In this document: positions 13,140-26,815 of the stretch, in pieces
How the letters are laid out: the number at the start of each line of letters is the position of its first letter
Position numbering within the stretch: position 1 is the first letter of the stretch
NCBI GenBank assembly: GCA_907163375.1
Contig: CAJQUW010011587.1
Span: forward strand, 248,001 to 312,000
From: Prostheceraeus crozeri
Taxonomy: Eukaryota; Platyhelminthes; Polycladida; Euryleptidae
Length of the DNA: 64,000 nucleotides
Reading direction: 5' to 3'
Made by a program: the position numbers and the translations under genes
The notes under the pieces: generated by a model
What the model was told of the DNA's origin: nothing
Database searches by the model: none
What the model saw: the letters and a program-made list of their open reading frames with translations, nothing else

Positions 13140-13950
13140 TAGGGCTCGGAAAAATATTTTTAAATATTTTGGAATTTTTGGAATATTTTGATCTTCTTAT
13201 ACATTTTTTATGTTTCTAAGTTTTGTGGACTCAGGGACATTTAGGCTTGCTCAAATACTTTGCATTTCGTTAAAAACCTCTGATTTAATCATATGTTAAA
13301 AGAAAAATATTTAAAATTAGGATACATCGGCAGTCGTCATATTCAAAGACTATGAACATCTTAAACTGTCTTCGACCATATTACATCAAGTTTTTAAGAA
13401 GCACTATGTTAGTTCGTAGAGGCACGCGCTTTTGCTGCAAAAAAAGAAAGGCTATACTATTGTATCTGACTGACGTCAAAGACATCTAGATACTGCGTTC
13501 AATTGAATTAGTGTTGTCAGGTAGCGAGAACGCACTCCCGCATGAAATTTATCCTTAAAAGGCTGCCACCTTTAATTTTGCCCCAATCACGAGCGTCGCG
13601 TCGAGCGTATGTTTTCGACACACAAAGCGATTTTATCGACAATCGCCGGAGTCTTACTCCGGAAGATCACTCTAAAATATTAGTCGGAAAATATTTTTAC
13701 CACTAAATGGAAATAGTAAGCTAAATGGAAATACTTATATTTTTATTGGTATTAGTGTTCAGGATTTTTGGGATAAGTGAGTATCTAAATATGTTCATGG
13801 GATGAACTTAGGTTTTTCCTGAACCCTGAGGAATCATTGCTATAATTCACAGCATAATTTCTAAATTTTGTTTAAAAATTTTCCGAGTTTTGAAGTAAAT
13901 GAATATTTAAATATTTTGATACTTTTGACGAAATATTTTTTCGAACCCTA
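13140..13950. mobile_element. hAT-type MITE, 811 bp
   Basis: The termini TAGGGCTCGGAAAAATATTT and TAGGGTTCGAAAAAATATTT (reverse complement of the right end) form imperfect inverted repeats. They are flanked by an 8-bp duplication, GTAAGAAC at 13132-13139 and GTGAGAAC at 13951-13958, with one mismatch. Eight-base duplications and YAGGG termini are typical of hAT elements. There is no transposase frame, so the element is non-autonomous. The mismatch in the duplication suggests an old insertion. Confidence 0.8.
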
Positions 13951-14063
13951 GTGAGAACCCATCATCATCATCATCAGAACCCATTATCATGCTCGCCTCA
14001 GCACTTACTATGACTTGCATTAACATTTATTTTCTGGCTATCCCAGTTTACCTCCTAATTTAG

Positions 14064-14160
14064 GTGGTAGGATGGCTCAGTTGGTTAAGGGCCTCGCTTC
14101 GGTCTGGAAGTACAGAAGGTCCAGAGTTCGAGTCTGACGGACGTAAGCGCATAAGGCACG
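14064..14160 (+). repeat. tRNA-derived SINE head, second copy
   Basis: GTGGTAGGATGGCTCAG, then TTGGTTAAGGGCC, and a box B AGTTCGAGTCTG, closely matching the minus-strand copy at 10648-10740. It is most likely a fragment, because no A-rich tail or tail repeat is obvious. Confidence 0.75.
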
Positions 14161-15729
<1,569 letters not shown>

Positions 15730-15734
15730 TAGTA

Positions 15735-18700
15735 CCATTCATTATGTTCGACAGAATTCGCCACATGAAATTATCATACATTGTCCGCAGAAAACAGAAA
15801 AGCAATTTCGATACATTCTCAGAGAAAGTAATTACTGCTTTATTAGATGATCGAGTTAATCTACCAATTTCGAATGCTTGTGTCTCATTATTTTCTAATA
15901 AAAAGATACCAGCTGTGATAAGGTTTCCTCATTGACTATGAAAATCATCTTGTATGAACGAAGCGAAATGGCCAATATCGATAAGAATCTGTCGTATCAG
16001 GTTTCGACTGCTTATCGTGAGCTATTATGGATGAATTTCTATCCTGACAAATCAGTGCAATGGAAGACACAGCAGACAAATAAGAGCGTTAATTAAGACT
16101 TATCACCATGGCTGTACTCCACCCTTATCGTTTTGTCTTTGCAGACAATTAATTTATATTCACAATTGTATGCCTACAGGAACTGGCGCCGAATTCTCAA
16201 GGCAATTTTGTAAGCGACTGGAGCTCGGATTGCGATGTACAAAATTCTCAGTCAATATATGCTACAACCTGCTGACTGTCTCGCAGTCTTACTTTGGCTT
16301 TCATAAATTGAATGTGGAAGAGAGTTTAGTATATCGAGATCATGTTATTTGAATTGAATGTCGAACACCTTTGCAGGTGTTGTCTTGAAGTCGATAGTTG
16401 TAATCAGAAAACCAATTAGTTATTCGAATTTCATTTTAAATTACAATTGTTCGATAAGATTGCAGGTCACGCATCGTCAGATCTCAGGAAGACGCAAGAG
16501 GAATGATAAACTGAAAAATGATCTTTTACTTCAGTAGGGAAGCCAGGATTATCTGAGAGATGGACACAAGGTTGAACTTTTATTATCTCGTATATAGGTC
16601 ACTATGAATTTTTCTCCAACCCGTCATTTTAGATAATTCCCGAACTCACTCTCATCTGACTGCAATTAAGAACTTGCTGTTTAATTTAGAGCAAATACAT
16701 GAGCAATCTGTGATATTAATTGCTAAATAGTAGATCAAAATGTTTCGCGACGCAACTTTCGCGCATGATTAGATAAAGGAAATATGAGCTTGACCATAGA
16801 GAGCAATTATCAATTTTTCGACGTTAATGAACTGGACGCATGACGCCTCAAGCAAGCCTGCTGAATGCTGAGCTTCCCTGGTATCCGAGTCTTCATGTCT
16901 CATTCACTATTGGCCCTCCTCCTGGGGTTGGTACTGATATGATGAAAAAAGCTAACTGTTGACTTATCGGTATAATTGTAGAGTAGGTTAGGTTTGAGGT
17001 GATGCCACCATCGACCTGATCAATTGCATTCATCCGGTAGGGACAAATACCCCATTATTGGAAATCTGTTGCTATCAAGGAAACGCGATGTTCTGGAAAG
17101 CGGCAACTACAGAGGCTTTGAGAAGAATACTCATATTCTGAAAGGTTTTGAATGTGTTCCTGACCCTCAATTGATGAATTGCTCGAAATGTGCAGACCGT
17201 ACAAGGGTACGCAAAATGCACGGTTCGGATTGACAGTTTCGGATATGCTGTACGTACTAATTGTTATGTAGGAAAATGACAAAAGATATAATAATCAAGT
17301 GCTGTGCCGCTCTTGCACTTAAGAATGCATGTACTCGGATATGGTTCACTTTTGATATTTGTGATTTGCAATTACATTTAAGTGCATGAAATACATGACA
17401 TTGACGGCTAGGATCTAAATGCTGCATTAATGAGATAAAATGTGATTCTCACTCTATGTGCTGCACGAAGGTCAACGATGGGCATTTTATTTGAATTTGT
17501 ACAGGAGACTGGTTATGATATCATGTTTAACTAGCAATTTAGACTAGTAGTAACTGATAGACTAATAATTGAACAGTAGTTTTAACTATAGATTATAAGC
17601 AGTAAAGCGATTTAAAATACAATTTTGCTGAATATCAGATGAAGCATATGCAGAAATTAAATAATTTTTCTTTTCGACTTCTCAGTTTTGTCATGTACGA
17701 TTATCGGATTTTACGAAAGGCGATGAGAAATTGCATTTTGGGATCTCATTTTTATGCCAAGTCTTGAAGGTAGGCATTTTCTTGGCAGAGAAGCTGTTAT
17801 TGCCCCCATTGACTTTGTTTATCATCACGTTGGAGAAACATCTGCAATGTCATGTGCATTTGCATATTATGTACATGTATGTGTATGTAGTGTACAATGC
17901 ATGTATTTATGTACATGTATGTGGTGTAAGTGTACACTTTACATGCAGATTCCAGTCAGTTATCACCTGGAATCAGTGTGCATACTGTAAAATAGCTTAC
18001 ACAACCCACAAAGAGTTTCATCAAAAGGGCATTTCCAGAATATGGTGACCCTGCAAATGTATTCGACAAATGAAATGAAGTTAGAAATTGCAACATTGTT
18101 GGTACAAGTCACAATAATGTCACACAAAAAGACGTTTGACTGAAAATTCTCGATATGTTTATTGGTCGAATTAATATAAATTGAAACGAAAGTAGGTGGT
18201 AGGCTATTCTATTTCATCGCCCGTTGAAGTCCCTAGACATCAAAGGCCTAACCTTTGCACTTATTCCATCTCTGTTAAATCGGTCATCAAATGGGAGTTT
18301 CAATCAAATGATTTGTGCGGCATTTCTCCTGTTTATTGGTCAACCACTTAATGCACGTGATGATCGTCAACAGAGCACTCTGTCAAATGCAATGATCAAA
18401 AGATAAATTACATATAACATTCTTAACGTTTCGGGAGTACTCCTTTCCATCACAGCGTGTAAAGGCAAAGTTTCAAGCATTATTTATACATGATACTTTT
18501 CAGCATTTTTTCATGCTACCAAGTGATTCAGCTTCTAAAGTTTGATGACTGCATGGTGCGCTATGTCTGAAAACTTAGCAGCTCCATTTCATTTTGAACA
18601 TAAACTATCAGAATTCACTTAGCTCGCCTCGTGATCTTGTCCAAATAAAGCCTTCAATACACATGACAGAGGATGAAAATTCTTGATGTTGATCGAGTTC

Positions 18701-19020
18701 ATCTACTTAGATCAGTGAATGCAAGTCTCGTGCATTAGCATGTCGATTAAGCTTGTAGATAGGCAGTCATTCTATGTCCTGTGATACGCTATAGTGACGT
18801 CGTGTGGAATGACTACCACCAGGTTTTTGTATTGCAAGCTCCTTTTTCTATATATATAACCATGATTATTCTGTCACTATTTGTAGTGAGATTCACAAAC
18901 CATGCTCATTCTTAGACCATGTTTAATATCACATTGAAGATCATGTACTTTGTATTAGTACAATGATCTAATGTAAATATACATACTGCACATACAAGTA
19001 GTATTTCGCACTCGTAAATA
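15735..19020. other. Intronic DNA, nothing recognised
   Basis: No domain-bearing frame was found. A short TGTATGTG/TGTACATG-rich patch lies at about 17860-17945. A peptide at about 17050-17130 faintly recalls a LINE reverse-transcriptase motif but has no support around it. Confidence 0.45.
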
Positions 19021-19040
19021 TTATATATATATATATATAT

Positions 19041-19223
19041 CCAAAAATGATCCCCAAAGAAAACATGGTATCAAATAAAATCCCCGACCGGTTTCACTTC
19101 ATTCTCAGAAGCTTGTCAAAGGAAACAGACAAGGGGAGAAGCCCTTGACAAACTTCTGAGAATGAAGTGAAACCGGTCGGGGATTTTATTTGATACTGTG
19201 TTTTCTTTGGGGATCATTTTTGG
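19041..19223. mobile_element. Palindromic Penelope-type repeat with two hammerhead-like cores
   Basis: Two inverted arms start CCAAAAATGATCCCCAAAG and end with its complement, with a short loop near 19120-19145. Read 5' to 3', each arm contains CTTCTGAGAATGAAGTG followed by AAACCGGTCGGGG. The combination CTGA...GA...GAAACCGGTC resembles the minimal hammerhead ribozyme known from Penelope-like retroelements (CUGANGA, GAAA and a cleavage UC after a very short stem III), but with a changed CUGANGA box. TA-rich sequence flanks both sides. The Penelope link is inference from this motif and from the related motif at 21432. Confidence 0.55.
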
Positions 19224-19281
19224 ATATAATTCAAGCATTTTGATTTGTCTTATTTAGTTTATATATATATATATATATATA

Positions 19282-20237
19282 TTGAGTAAAAAAAACGTTA
19301 TTTTAAAGTTTGTGAAAAATGACTTTGAATTGTTATTCTGATTTCTTTCTTAAGTTGACTGATTCCATTTCTATGGTTTTGTCTTCTGTTGTATAACATA
19401 TCTATGCAGCAAATCGAAAAAATTCAAATTCATGTCATCGGACGATTGGTTTATGTGAGTAGTTGAAGTCATTTAGTGCTTCTTTCAAGCCAAGCTATGG
19501 AAAGGAAGGCGAAACTTGTTGCATGGGCGGTTACATTCAACAATGTGTCCGAAGCAAGGAGAAAATACATGGATGAATTTCATGAGGAAGCCCCGCCTCC
19601 ACCGACAGTCCATCGCTGGATGAAGAAATTCCTCACGTATGGGGATATCAATAAGCGTGAAGATGGAAAAGCTCGTCCGATGACGACTACAGATGACGAT
19701 ATTTTTTCCATCAAACCGATGATCGAAGACGACCCGAACGTTTCTACACGTCGTATTAGTAACACATATGCTGGGGGTTTCTCAAAATAGCGTCGTTCGT
19801 TGTGTTCACAAGAAAAATTATCATTCCTGTAAAGCCAACCTTCGTCCAGGAACTCTTTGATCACGACCGACGTCTCGAATTTTGTCAATGAATTTCTCAA
19901 CAACATCTTCAATTCCATCTCCGAATAGTGTTCTGCGACTTCCTCCTCTGGGGAGCGTTAAGAGACCAAGTGTATGCGCGACTGCCAAGAAATGTGAGGG
20001 AACTGACAGCCAACATTCGAGAGGAAATGGCTCCTTTTACATCTGACGTCTGTCGGAAGGCCTATGACTCATTTTCTCGGTGCTGCTCTCTTTTCATTTA
20101 GCAGGAATGTGCTCAATTTGAGTCGCTGTTGTAAGCACCCCCCATGTTTTCCCATGTTTATAACCTTTAGTTGTTGCATTTTATTGTACCTTATAATAGA
20201 TATCCCATTAAAAGCAAATAACGTTTTTTTGCTTAAC
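19282..20237 (+). pseudogene. mariner DD41D relic with internal deletion
   Basis: The sequence follows the intact mariner at 36537-37935. The left end is GAGTAAAAAAAACG, and the N-terminal transposase coding begins at ATG 19497 (MERKAKLVAWAVTFNN). The right end is AAATAACGTTTTTTT near 20228. A deletion of about 0.4 kb joins the region just before the first catalytic aspartate to the CDFFLW region, so the first two catalytic aspartates are gone. Several frame breaks follow the helix-turn-helix region, for example after about 19788. The left end abuts a TA microsatellite. This is a dead, non-autonomous copy. Confidence 0.9.
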
Positions 20238-20340
20238 CAATCGTATCAACATGATCGTCTCAAATCCGACTTTGAAATAGATCAGAATCAGATTGAAATA
20301 CATGAAATAGAGGCTGAAAGCTCTAGACTATCCCGTTAAA

Positions 20341-21010
20341 TTAATAAATGAAGCAATTTTAAAATCAAAATCCCCGAGAGCATCACCTGGAAATAAGGAC
20401 AGTGAATCAAAAGTAGTATCGTACATTCAACCATGCAGTCCAAGTAATCCTAATTTTTACAACAATGTAATTATTTCATCTTTTTCAAGTTTGAAGCTCA
20501 TTGATGCATTCAAAGAATACAGAACAAGACAATCCTATCGTCAATCTCCATCCCTGTTGCGCATGTTATCTAAAAATAATCGTACAACACTCAAAGGTGT
20601 AACAAAATGCGGAGATGCACGATGCCAATGTTGCAGGTCTATTATAACAGGGACAACGTTCAACTATAAACGCAACAACGAAGAGAACACTTTTATGATA
20701 AAACATAACATGGACTGTAACTCGAAGGATTTGATCTACGTACTACAATGTAGAGGTTGCTGCGCCCTATATGGAGGGCAGACTGGTGACACGTTAAGAT
20801 CAAAGACCCGAGTACATGGACATCAAATCAAGGACTAAGACTATCGTATGTTATTTGTGAGCAAACATACCTCATGCTCAAAGAGTGATCCTCCCTTCAA
20901 CATAATCCCGATACTGAAGTTGCCCCCTAATTGTGATCGATCTTACAGGGAGAGCACAGAAAAGTGGTGCATAAGTGTTCATTAAGACCTTCACTTAATC
21001 CTAGCGGATC
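20341..21010 (+). pseudogene. Penelope-like element, C-terminal part with GIY-YIG endonuclease
   Basis: The open frame 20491-20838 encodes CGDARCQCCRS (a cysteine cluster typical of the linker before the nuclease), then DLIYVLQCRGCC and LYGGQTGDTLRSKTRVH, which match the GIY-YIG core of Penelope-like elements. After a stop at 20838 the coding continues in a different frame as SKHTSCSKSDPPFN and IIPILKLPP, the usual tail of this domain, so there is at least one frameshift. Upstream residues (SLKLIDAFKEYRTRQ) fit the same family. No reverse transcriptase precedes it here; the fragment is 5'-truncated and abuts the mariner relic. Confidence 0.8.
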
Positions 21011-21268
21011 GAAGATATCCACCTAAGCGTTATTCCTTTGTGATGTCTGTGATTTTTTATTTTCATCCATGAAATTTATGTAGTTCGTTTACTATGTACG
21101 TGTTTATGTAACTTTTTTCATGATCATTTATTTCACTCATCCCTGTAGTTTATCTTCTTTTCCTGTCTATGAAAAACTATTTTTCTGTAACACTGATTTA
21201 ATGTGTACAGTACATGAAACGTTTAATGTACGGTACACATTATTGTTGGCGAAATAAGTGTATGATAA

Positions 21269-21396
21269 AGCACTGATATTTTACTATACACATTTAGAAA
21301 GTCCGAGTCATAGAGTTAATGTACGATTCCCCCACGGGTCTCTGACGAGAGCTATAACGATGGCTTTCTGAATGTGTAAAGTAAAATATCAGTGCT
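21269..21396. repeat. 128-bp hairpin in the Penelope 3' region
   Basis: Arms 21269-21301 and 21364-21396 are reverse complements over 33 bp with two mismatches (AGCACTGATATTTTACT at the outer end). They enclose a 62-nt loop. It could be a tiny inverted-repeat insertion or a structured part of the retroelement's 3' untranslated region. Confidence 0.7.
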
Positions 21397-21431
21397 TCAA
21401 CATATACTTAAATCCATGATAGACATTAGCC

Positions 21432-21472
21432 CTTGAGAAGCTTGGATGACCAATTAAAACCGGTCGGGCATT
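21432..21472 (+). ncRNA. Degenerate hammerhead-like motif of a Penelope-like element
   Basis: GAGAAGCTTGG, ATGA, CCAATT, then AAAACCGGTCGGG. The TTGG/CCAA arms form a plausible stem II, and AAACCGGTC corresponds to the GAAA plus short stem III of Penelope-type hammerheads. The CUGANGA box and GAAA are not intact, so it is unlikely to cleave. Its place just downstream of the GIY-YIG coding fits the 3' end of that element. Confidence 0.45.
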
Positions 21473-21499
21473 CAAGAAAGTCAATGTTTTTTCTTGACT

Positions 21500-23236
21500 A
21501 CTTGCGGGATTTAATTTATATCTTATACATATTTCAGATTGCATGACGTTTTTGGTTGGAATCTGGACTTAAATTGATTTTTAGGCAAATAAAAGTTTCA
21601 AAGCGTTTAGCTAACTTAGACTACTTTTCAAGAGAAAATTATGACTTTGAAATTCTTCAATTTCATCTAATGTGCAGAACATAACAGCTAAATGTTTGGA
21701 CAAAGTTTTGTTCCCAATGGTTGTTATGTCGATAATGCTCATCACTTTGTGAATCAAATACATCCCATTAATTTCTACGAAAGTTCAGTAGGCATAGACT
21801 CTTAAGGAGGAATAGAGTGTCTGATTTTTGATAGAAGAGATGCAAAGTGGATCAAGCTTCTCTTGATGATACGAGCTGCCTAATTGCAACGTGTTGTGGT
21901 GATCGGGAAAAGACTACAAGCCTTGTTCAGATGAAGTAAAATCATTTTCTCTAACAAAGCTCATTTAAGAAGTGAGTAATCTTTCTGCCATCTAACATCG
22001 TCTCTGAAGGGAATACTTTGCATCGTGCGAAATGGCTATTTCCTGTATTAGAAAGTACGCTCGATTGTCATTGCATTTTCTATCTAGTCGTCAGAGATGA
22101 GTTTTTTAATGAAGAGAAATATTATTGACAAAGATGAAGGTTCGAATGTTAAAAATCATGAAAAATGAAAATGATATAAATTCCTTCTATAGAGCGCATG
22201 AAGGTCAGACTGTTGCAGTAGCTTGTCCCATCTTTATTATGATCAGATTTGCAATATCTTCATAATTCTGTAGAGATAATTGACAATTCATCGAGTATTT
22301 TGTTTCAAATAAAAGCCATGCGAAATAACAAAGCGGGGGTTGAAGTTGAATTATAAGTACAACGAAAAATACATTTATTTATATGTATTTCTATATTTTC
22401 CGTATTTCTACACTTTCCGTCTTTTCCATGTTGAACGGTTCAGAATTATGCTACATTTCTAATTCGTTGATTATAATCGTTACGACAAGTGTTTCATTGT
22501 GATCGTGAGGCTTTATCCTTCCAATTAAAAAATCAATCGCCCGAAAGAGGTCATAGATTTGTTAGCATTGTGACCTGTCTAGATAACCTGGGGTTGAAAG
22601 TATACCCTGGTAGGTTCCTATCCGTCGGTCATCTTTTGCATGACAATTTGATCTGTCGGTTATCACATTTCATTTTTTGCCATATCCAGAGGTGCAACCT
22701 CGACCTCGCAGACCTCGACGGTCAACCTCGACCTGGATTAAGCAAATTTTAATTGAGATCGAGATCGAACTGAGCAGTAGTCAGATTACAATTACAGTAA
22801 TTATTTATTATCAACAATAACAGAAATTTTTCATCATTCATGATGTCTTGTTTGTTCCTTTGTTTTTCATGCTTGATTTGCTCCTTCACGCCATCTTATA
22901 AGATACCTTGGACATCAGAATCTTGTGAAATGAAGTGATACTTAATGAATCCGCATCGAAATTTCACTAGCTTCCTAATTCCTAATCTCAAATTTACACG
23001 GGCATGGCTGCAACTTTAAATGGGAAGTTGAGAGATGCAAACTAGGCCTGCTGATGATACCTGATATTAGACGAAATGGCATCTATTCTTTTATTTTTTT
23101 ATTTGGTCTGCTCCTTTTTTTCAACTGAAGATGCAACTCAATGTTTAATTATTTTATTTTCATTGAATTTGCAAAGGCAGCAGTTTATAATTATTGCAGG
23201 CGCACTAACTTTTATCGATTTGCCAGTAGTGTGTTT
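21500..23236. other. Intronic DNA, nothing recognised
   Basis: No gene or clear repeat border was found. A short CCTCGACC repeat occurs at about 22690-22735. A phrase at 22935-22985 is repeated loosely at 23245-23297. Confidence 0.45.
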
Positions 23237-23290
23237 AAAGTGATGTTTGATGAATGCCCGTCGAAATTTCACTGCCTTGCTAATTGCAAA

Positions 23291-24760
23291 TCTCATAAGA
23301 ATCTTGAATAAACACAAAATTTGAGTGATTGTAGCAAATACTATGGAGATATAGAAATGTAATTCGCCGCGAGGACGAGTTTTAGCATGGAACGAGATCG
23401 AAGATGAGACTTTCACAGCATGCTCTACATCCTATGACTATTACGTAAATGTGCTGCTTCCGAGTTATAACGAGTTCCTTTGATCTACAGACAAGATCAA
23501 AGAAAAAGAAGAAAAAATGTGAATTATTAATTGAAGAAAAATTGAAGTTTTCGACCAATGTATCTTTTTGTTGTGTTTACTCCACATAGATGGAGTTTGT
23601 CTCTGGTTTACTCAGACTATGACAGATCTATTAACTCGAGCGCCACACTTTTTTGGCAAAATGTGTTCAGGGCGTGAAGTCATGTAACTATATGCCTTAA
23701 CCTACTACCTAAAAAACTAAACATACTTGAATTCAGCATGCATCTTAGTAAAGTGAACATAAAATTTTGATCAAATTTTACCTCAAACCAAGCATCTAAC
23801 CACATTTTTGCAAATATCGCCCATCAAAGTTGTTTCTAGCACTTGATAGAGGGTGATATAAGACGATGCGAGATATGTCATGCCCAAAATTATGTAACTA
23901 GAGTAAATAGATTTCGCATATTTAGAGTAAACACACCAAACTGAAATTGGTCAAAAACTTTGAAAACTGAAATTTTCCTTCAAGTAACATACAGGCCTCC
24001 CAGCGTCATAGAAAGCCATAAAAAGTCATAAAATTCCTGATTTTCAAAGAAGTGAAAGTCCGTGACCAAGACCAAAGTAACAGTTGGGATTTGAGGAAAG
24101 CAGATAAACTGCGAGTGGGAAGTATTTTATCCAAACTGTGTTTTTTTCCTCCCACGTAAGAAAATATGAAAATGATGCGGCTTGACGCTAGTGTGTAGGC
24201 CTAAATAGCAAGAGACGTTTTCGACCCTTACAATACCGACACACATGTAGGAGTTCCTTGAATGTGCCAGGTGTTAGTAAAAAATCCCGTTTTCTGTATT
24301 TTTCTATTATTTTTGCACCGAAAACGTCTTGGTTTTTTTCATATACGTATCAGCAAACTCTATAAAAACAAGATTATGATATTAATATATACGTTAAACG
24401 TCTATGTATCATTCATTCCGTATGGTCATGACATTTTCTAAAATTGGTCACAAAATTTTCGAAAATTGGTCATAAAATCATAAAATTTTTGATTGGGAAT
24501 CGCTGGGAGGCCTGAACATATATTTTTCTTTGATCTTGTCTGTAGATTAAAAGGTACTCGGCAGAACTTGGAAGGCGGGCATTTTCGCAGTAGTCTTAGG
24601 CTGTAGAACATGCTGTAAAGGCTCATCTTCGGTCTCATTCCATTCAGAAGCTCGTCCTGGTGACGGTACTATAAGTATATTTCTATATTTCCATAGTATT
24701 TGCTACAATCATTCAAATTTTGTGTATATATTTGTATGTCTATAGATTCAAGATTCTTGT
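23291..24760. repeat. Inverted repeat pair, arms of about 220 bp
   Basis: 23291-23408 (AATCTTGAATAAACACAAAATT to ATCGAAGATGAGAC) and 23487-23512 reappear inverted at 24632-24760 and 24523-24548. Shared strings include CCATAGTATTTGCTACAATCA and TTTGATCTTGTCTGTAGAT. The arms enclose about 1 kb in which a separate MITE has inserted. The outer ends and target duplication were not resolved. It may be a decayed non-autonomous DNA transposon. Confidence 0.6.
23992..24514. mobile_element. Short TIR element CAGGCCTCCCAGCG (hAT-like MITE)
   Basis: The termini CAGGCCTCCCAGCG and CGCTGGGAGGCCTG are perfect inverted repeats. Flanking bases AACATA at 23986-23991 and 24515-24520 form a 6-bp direct repeat; an 8-bp duplication is not exact. 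There is no coding capacity. It is nested between the arms of the 23291-24760 inverted repeat. Confidence 0.75.
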
Positions 24761-25213
24761 GTCCAAAGTAAGTTCTTTTTGAGATTGGACGTGAGGCCTC
24801 ATGCCATTAGATATTTTCAATGAATTTTGTGACTCTTTATTTTAGAAAATTGTTTTGTAACGATTTTGTGTCATGCATTCAACAATGTTTTGAGTGCATC
24901 CGTTATCATTTTTGTCTGCAATTGTTCGTATAATGCATATTTTGTTTTCAAGCATGAGCACAAAGCATATTATGATGTAGTAACTAACTAATTACATCTA
25001 TCACGGATTATTTTAATCAGGCATTCTATCGTCTTCAAATTTGCGATACTGATGTTTAGAGTATGAGAAACATACCGTCCCAATAAACGATCGACCAGAT
25101 CTTAACAGTAAACAAATTAATTAGGCAGGGGAAATTAGTTCGGTCATAAAGATTGACAAATTTCTTCCGTTTTCTTGATCGACCTAACTTATGTCTGACA
25201 ATTTTTTTCTGTG
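24761..25213. other. Intronic DNA, nothing recognised
   Basis: AT-rich sequence between the MITE region and the Polinton's target duplication, with no feature that I can support. Confidence 0.45.
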
Positions 25214-25219
25214 CTAGGA
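25214..25219. repeat. Polinton target duplication, left (CTAGGA)
   Basis: Six bases identical to 43126-43131, directly adjacent to the element end. Confidence 0.85.
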
Positions 25220-25374
25220 AGTAGTAATCCCATTCCAAAAGGAAGTGCAGTGCGGTGCAGCGATGAGTCATCGCTGCTGAGTCATCATGCTGACTCAGCC
25301 CCCCTCTGGAAGGAAGTGGCCAAGGATGTGCTGGAAGGGATCGGACCGAGAGGAGGAAACCGTTCCCTCCCCCC

Positions 25375-25980
25375 CCCTCCTATCAGACTTCCAACTTGGG
25401 AGGGAGTGATTGTAGAAAGTCGTGCGATGGCTCATGTGAAAGCTAAGAGTGAGACCAAATGCAGTAGAAGGCATCGTTTGTGTAGGTTTTCCTTGGTTTA
25501 GAGTGGAGAGTGATTTGAAAAGTGCAGGTGTTGGACGTTTTGGGATGAGAACGGCCCTGTTTCGGCATGAAGGAGAGTTCGGATGGATAAACGGAGGGCA
25601 GATTCGGATTCTACGTGAAATTTTGGGTTAGGTAGGTTGTTTCCAGCTCCATCGGAAGAAAAAGTGCTGACCCCCCATCCTGTCAGACTTCCAACTTGGG
25701 TGGGAGTGATCGTAGAGAGTCGTGCCATAGCTCATGTGAAAGCTAAGAGTGAGCCAAATGCAGTGGAAAGTGTCCAAGTGTTCCTTGGTTTAGAGTGGAG
25801 AGTGACTTGAAAATGTCAGGAATCTCCGAAAAACGACAGAGTTAGAAAGTGGATGTTTTGGAATGAGAAAGGTCGTATTTCGGGGTGAAGGAGTGTCTGG
25901 ATGGACAAACGGAGGGCAGATTCGGACTCTACGTACAATTTTACGAGTAGGGTGATTTTCAAGTCAATCGGAGAGAAAAG
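25375..25980. repeat. 300-bp subterminal tandem duplication
   Basis: CCAACTTGGG starts at 25391 and again at 25691, exactly 300 bp apart, followed both times by TCATGTGAAAGCTAAGAGTG and GGGCAGATTCGGA. Only one copy is found in the right arm. Confidence 0.8.
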
Positions 25981-26607
25981 TGCCAAGCTTCACTATGGGG
26001 CTCCGACACTTAGGATTTTCTCGTAAGAAAAAAATTCAAAAATGTCAGAATGGAGATCCGAGACCCCTCCCATCGTGTTTCTCGTCAAAAGTTGAGTCGG
26101 TGATGTGTCGATGAAAAAACACCCCCCCCCTCGAGTCGAACTTTGTCAAAAGTTATGTTTTGACCAAAGTTGCTCAGAAACATGTGAAACAAACTTCTAT
26201 CAAGGTTTGGCTTTGAAATTCGCACAAAAATTTTTTTCGAAATTTTCTTCACTATGGGTCGACAGTTAGGATTTTTATCTTTTTTTCGTGAAAATGTTAA
26301 ATTGTAGCCTACTTTGGTGACGACTGTCTCAGGAATGAAAGTGAATGAAGAGCTCAGGTTTCTTTTAGTGGAAACACCGCACTTTGTTCTCTAGGATCCT
26401 ACCTTTTCAGATCTGTGGAAGGTTCGTTTCCAAATAAGAGCTTGTTTAAAATCGAATTTTTGCGCATTTTCTAAGATTTTGGATAGTTTGAAAAAACGAC
26501 AGAGTTTTTTCAACTCGGCTTCTGGTGATCGTAGAGAGTCCAGGGATGGCTCCTCATGTCTTTACATTATGCAGGTGGCTTTTCACTCAAAGCGAGCATG
26601 GTGCGGA

Positions 26608-26815
26608 GAGTTTCGCTGTAATATTCCAATGACAGGGTGTTCCTACGGGACGGCGGATGATGCCGTCGTGATAAGTGTGGCATATTTTAGACCGAAACCT
26701 CTGGGGTAACTCATGTTGGACATTTGACACAGTTCTCAACGTAGCACTTTGAACGCCAATCGGTTGAGTCTTAGCTATCTTGTCATGGGTGGCTACTAAA
26801 CATCTCCATTGCAAA
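26608..26815 (+). other. Conserved non-coding module, copy A
   Basis: Ordered boxes: TGTAATATTCC, GTGTTCC/TACG/GGACGGCGG, AGACCGAAACCTCTG, CTCATGTTGGACATTTGAC, TCTCAACGTAGCA and CATCTCCATTGCA. The same boxes recur in order at 27181, 40040 (minus), 41088 (minus), 62945 and, for the first boxes, 61290. It lies in the left terminal repeat and is followed by CTAT-loop hairpins at 26831-26864. No conserved reading frame explains it. Confidence 0.7.

Noticed and set aside
17024-17233. LINE reverse-transcriptase fragment (RDVLESGNYRGF)
   Set aside because: Only one short motif-like string; neighbouring frames show no other reverse-transcriptase motif.
19476-19790. Short host gene of 104 residues
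   Set aside because: It is the N-terminus of the deleted mariner copy.
23049-23090. Hammerhead ribozyme (CTGATGA followed by CGAAAT)
   Set aside because: The bases between the two boxes cannot form stem II, so the match is by chance.
26479-26709. 76-residue frame present in both terminal repeats (also 41924-42154 minus)
   Set aside because: Identical because it lies in the inverted repeats, and it overlaps module copy A; no independent coding evidence.
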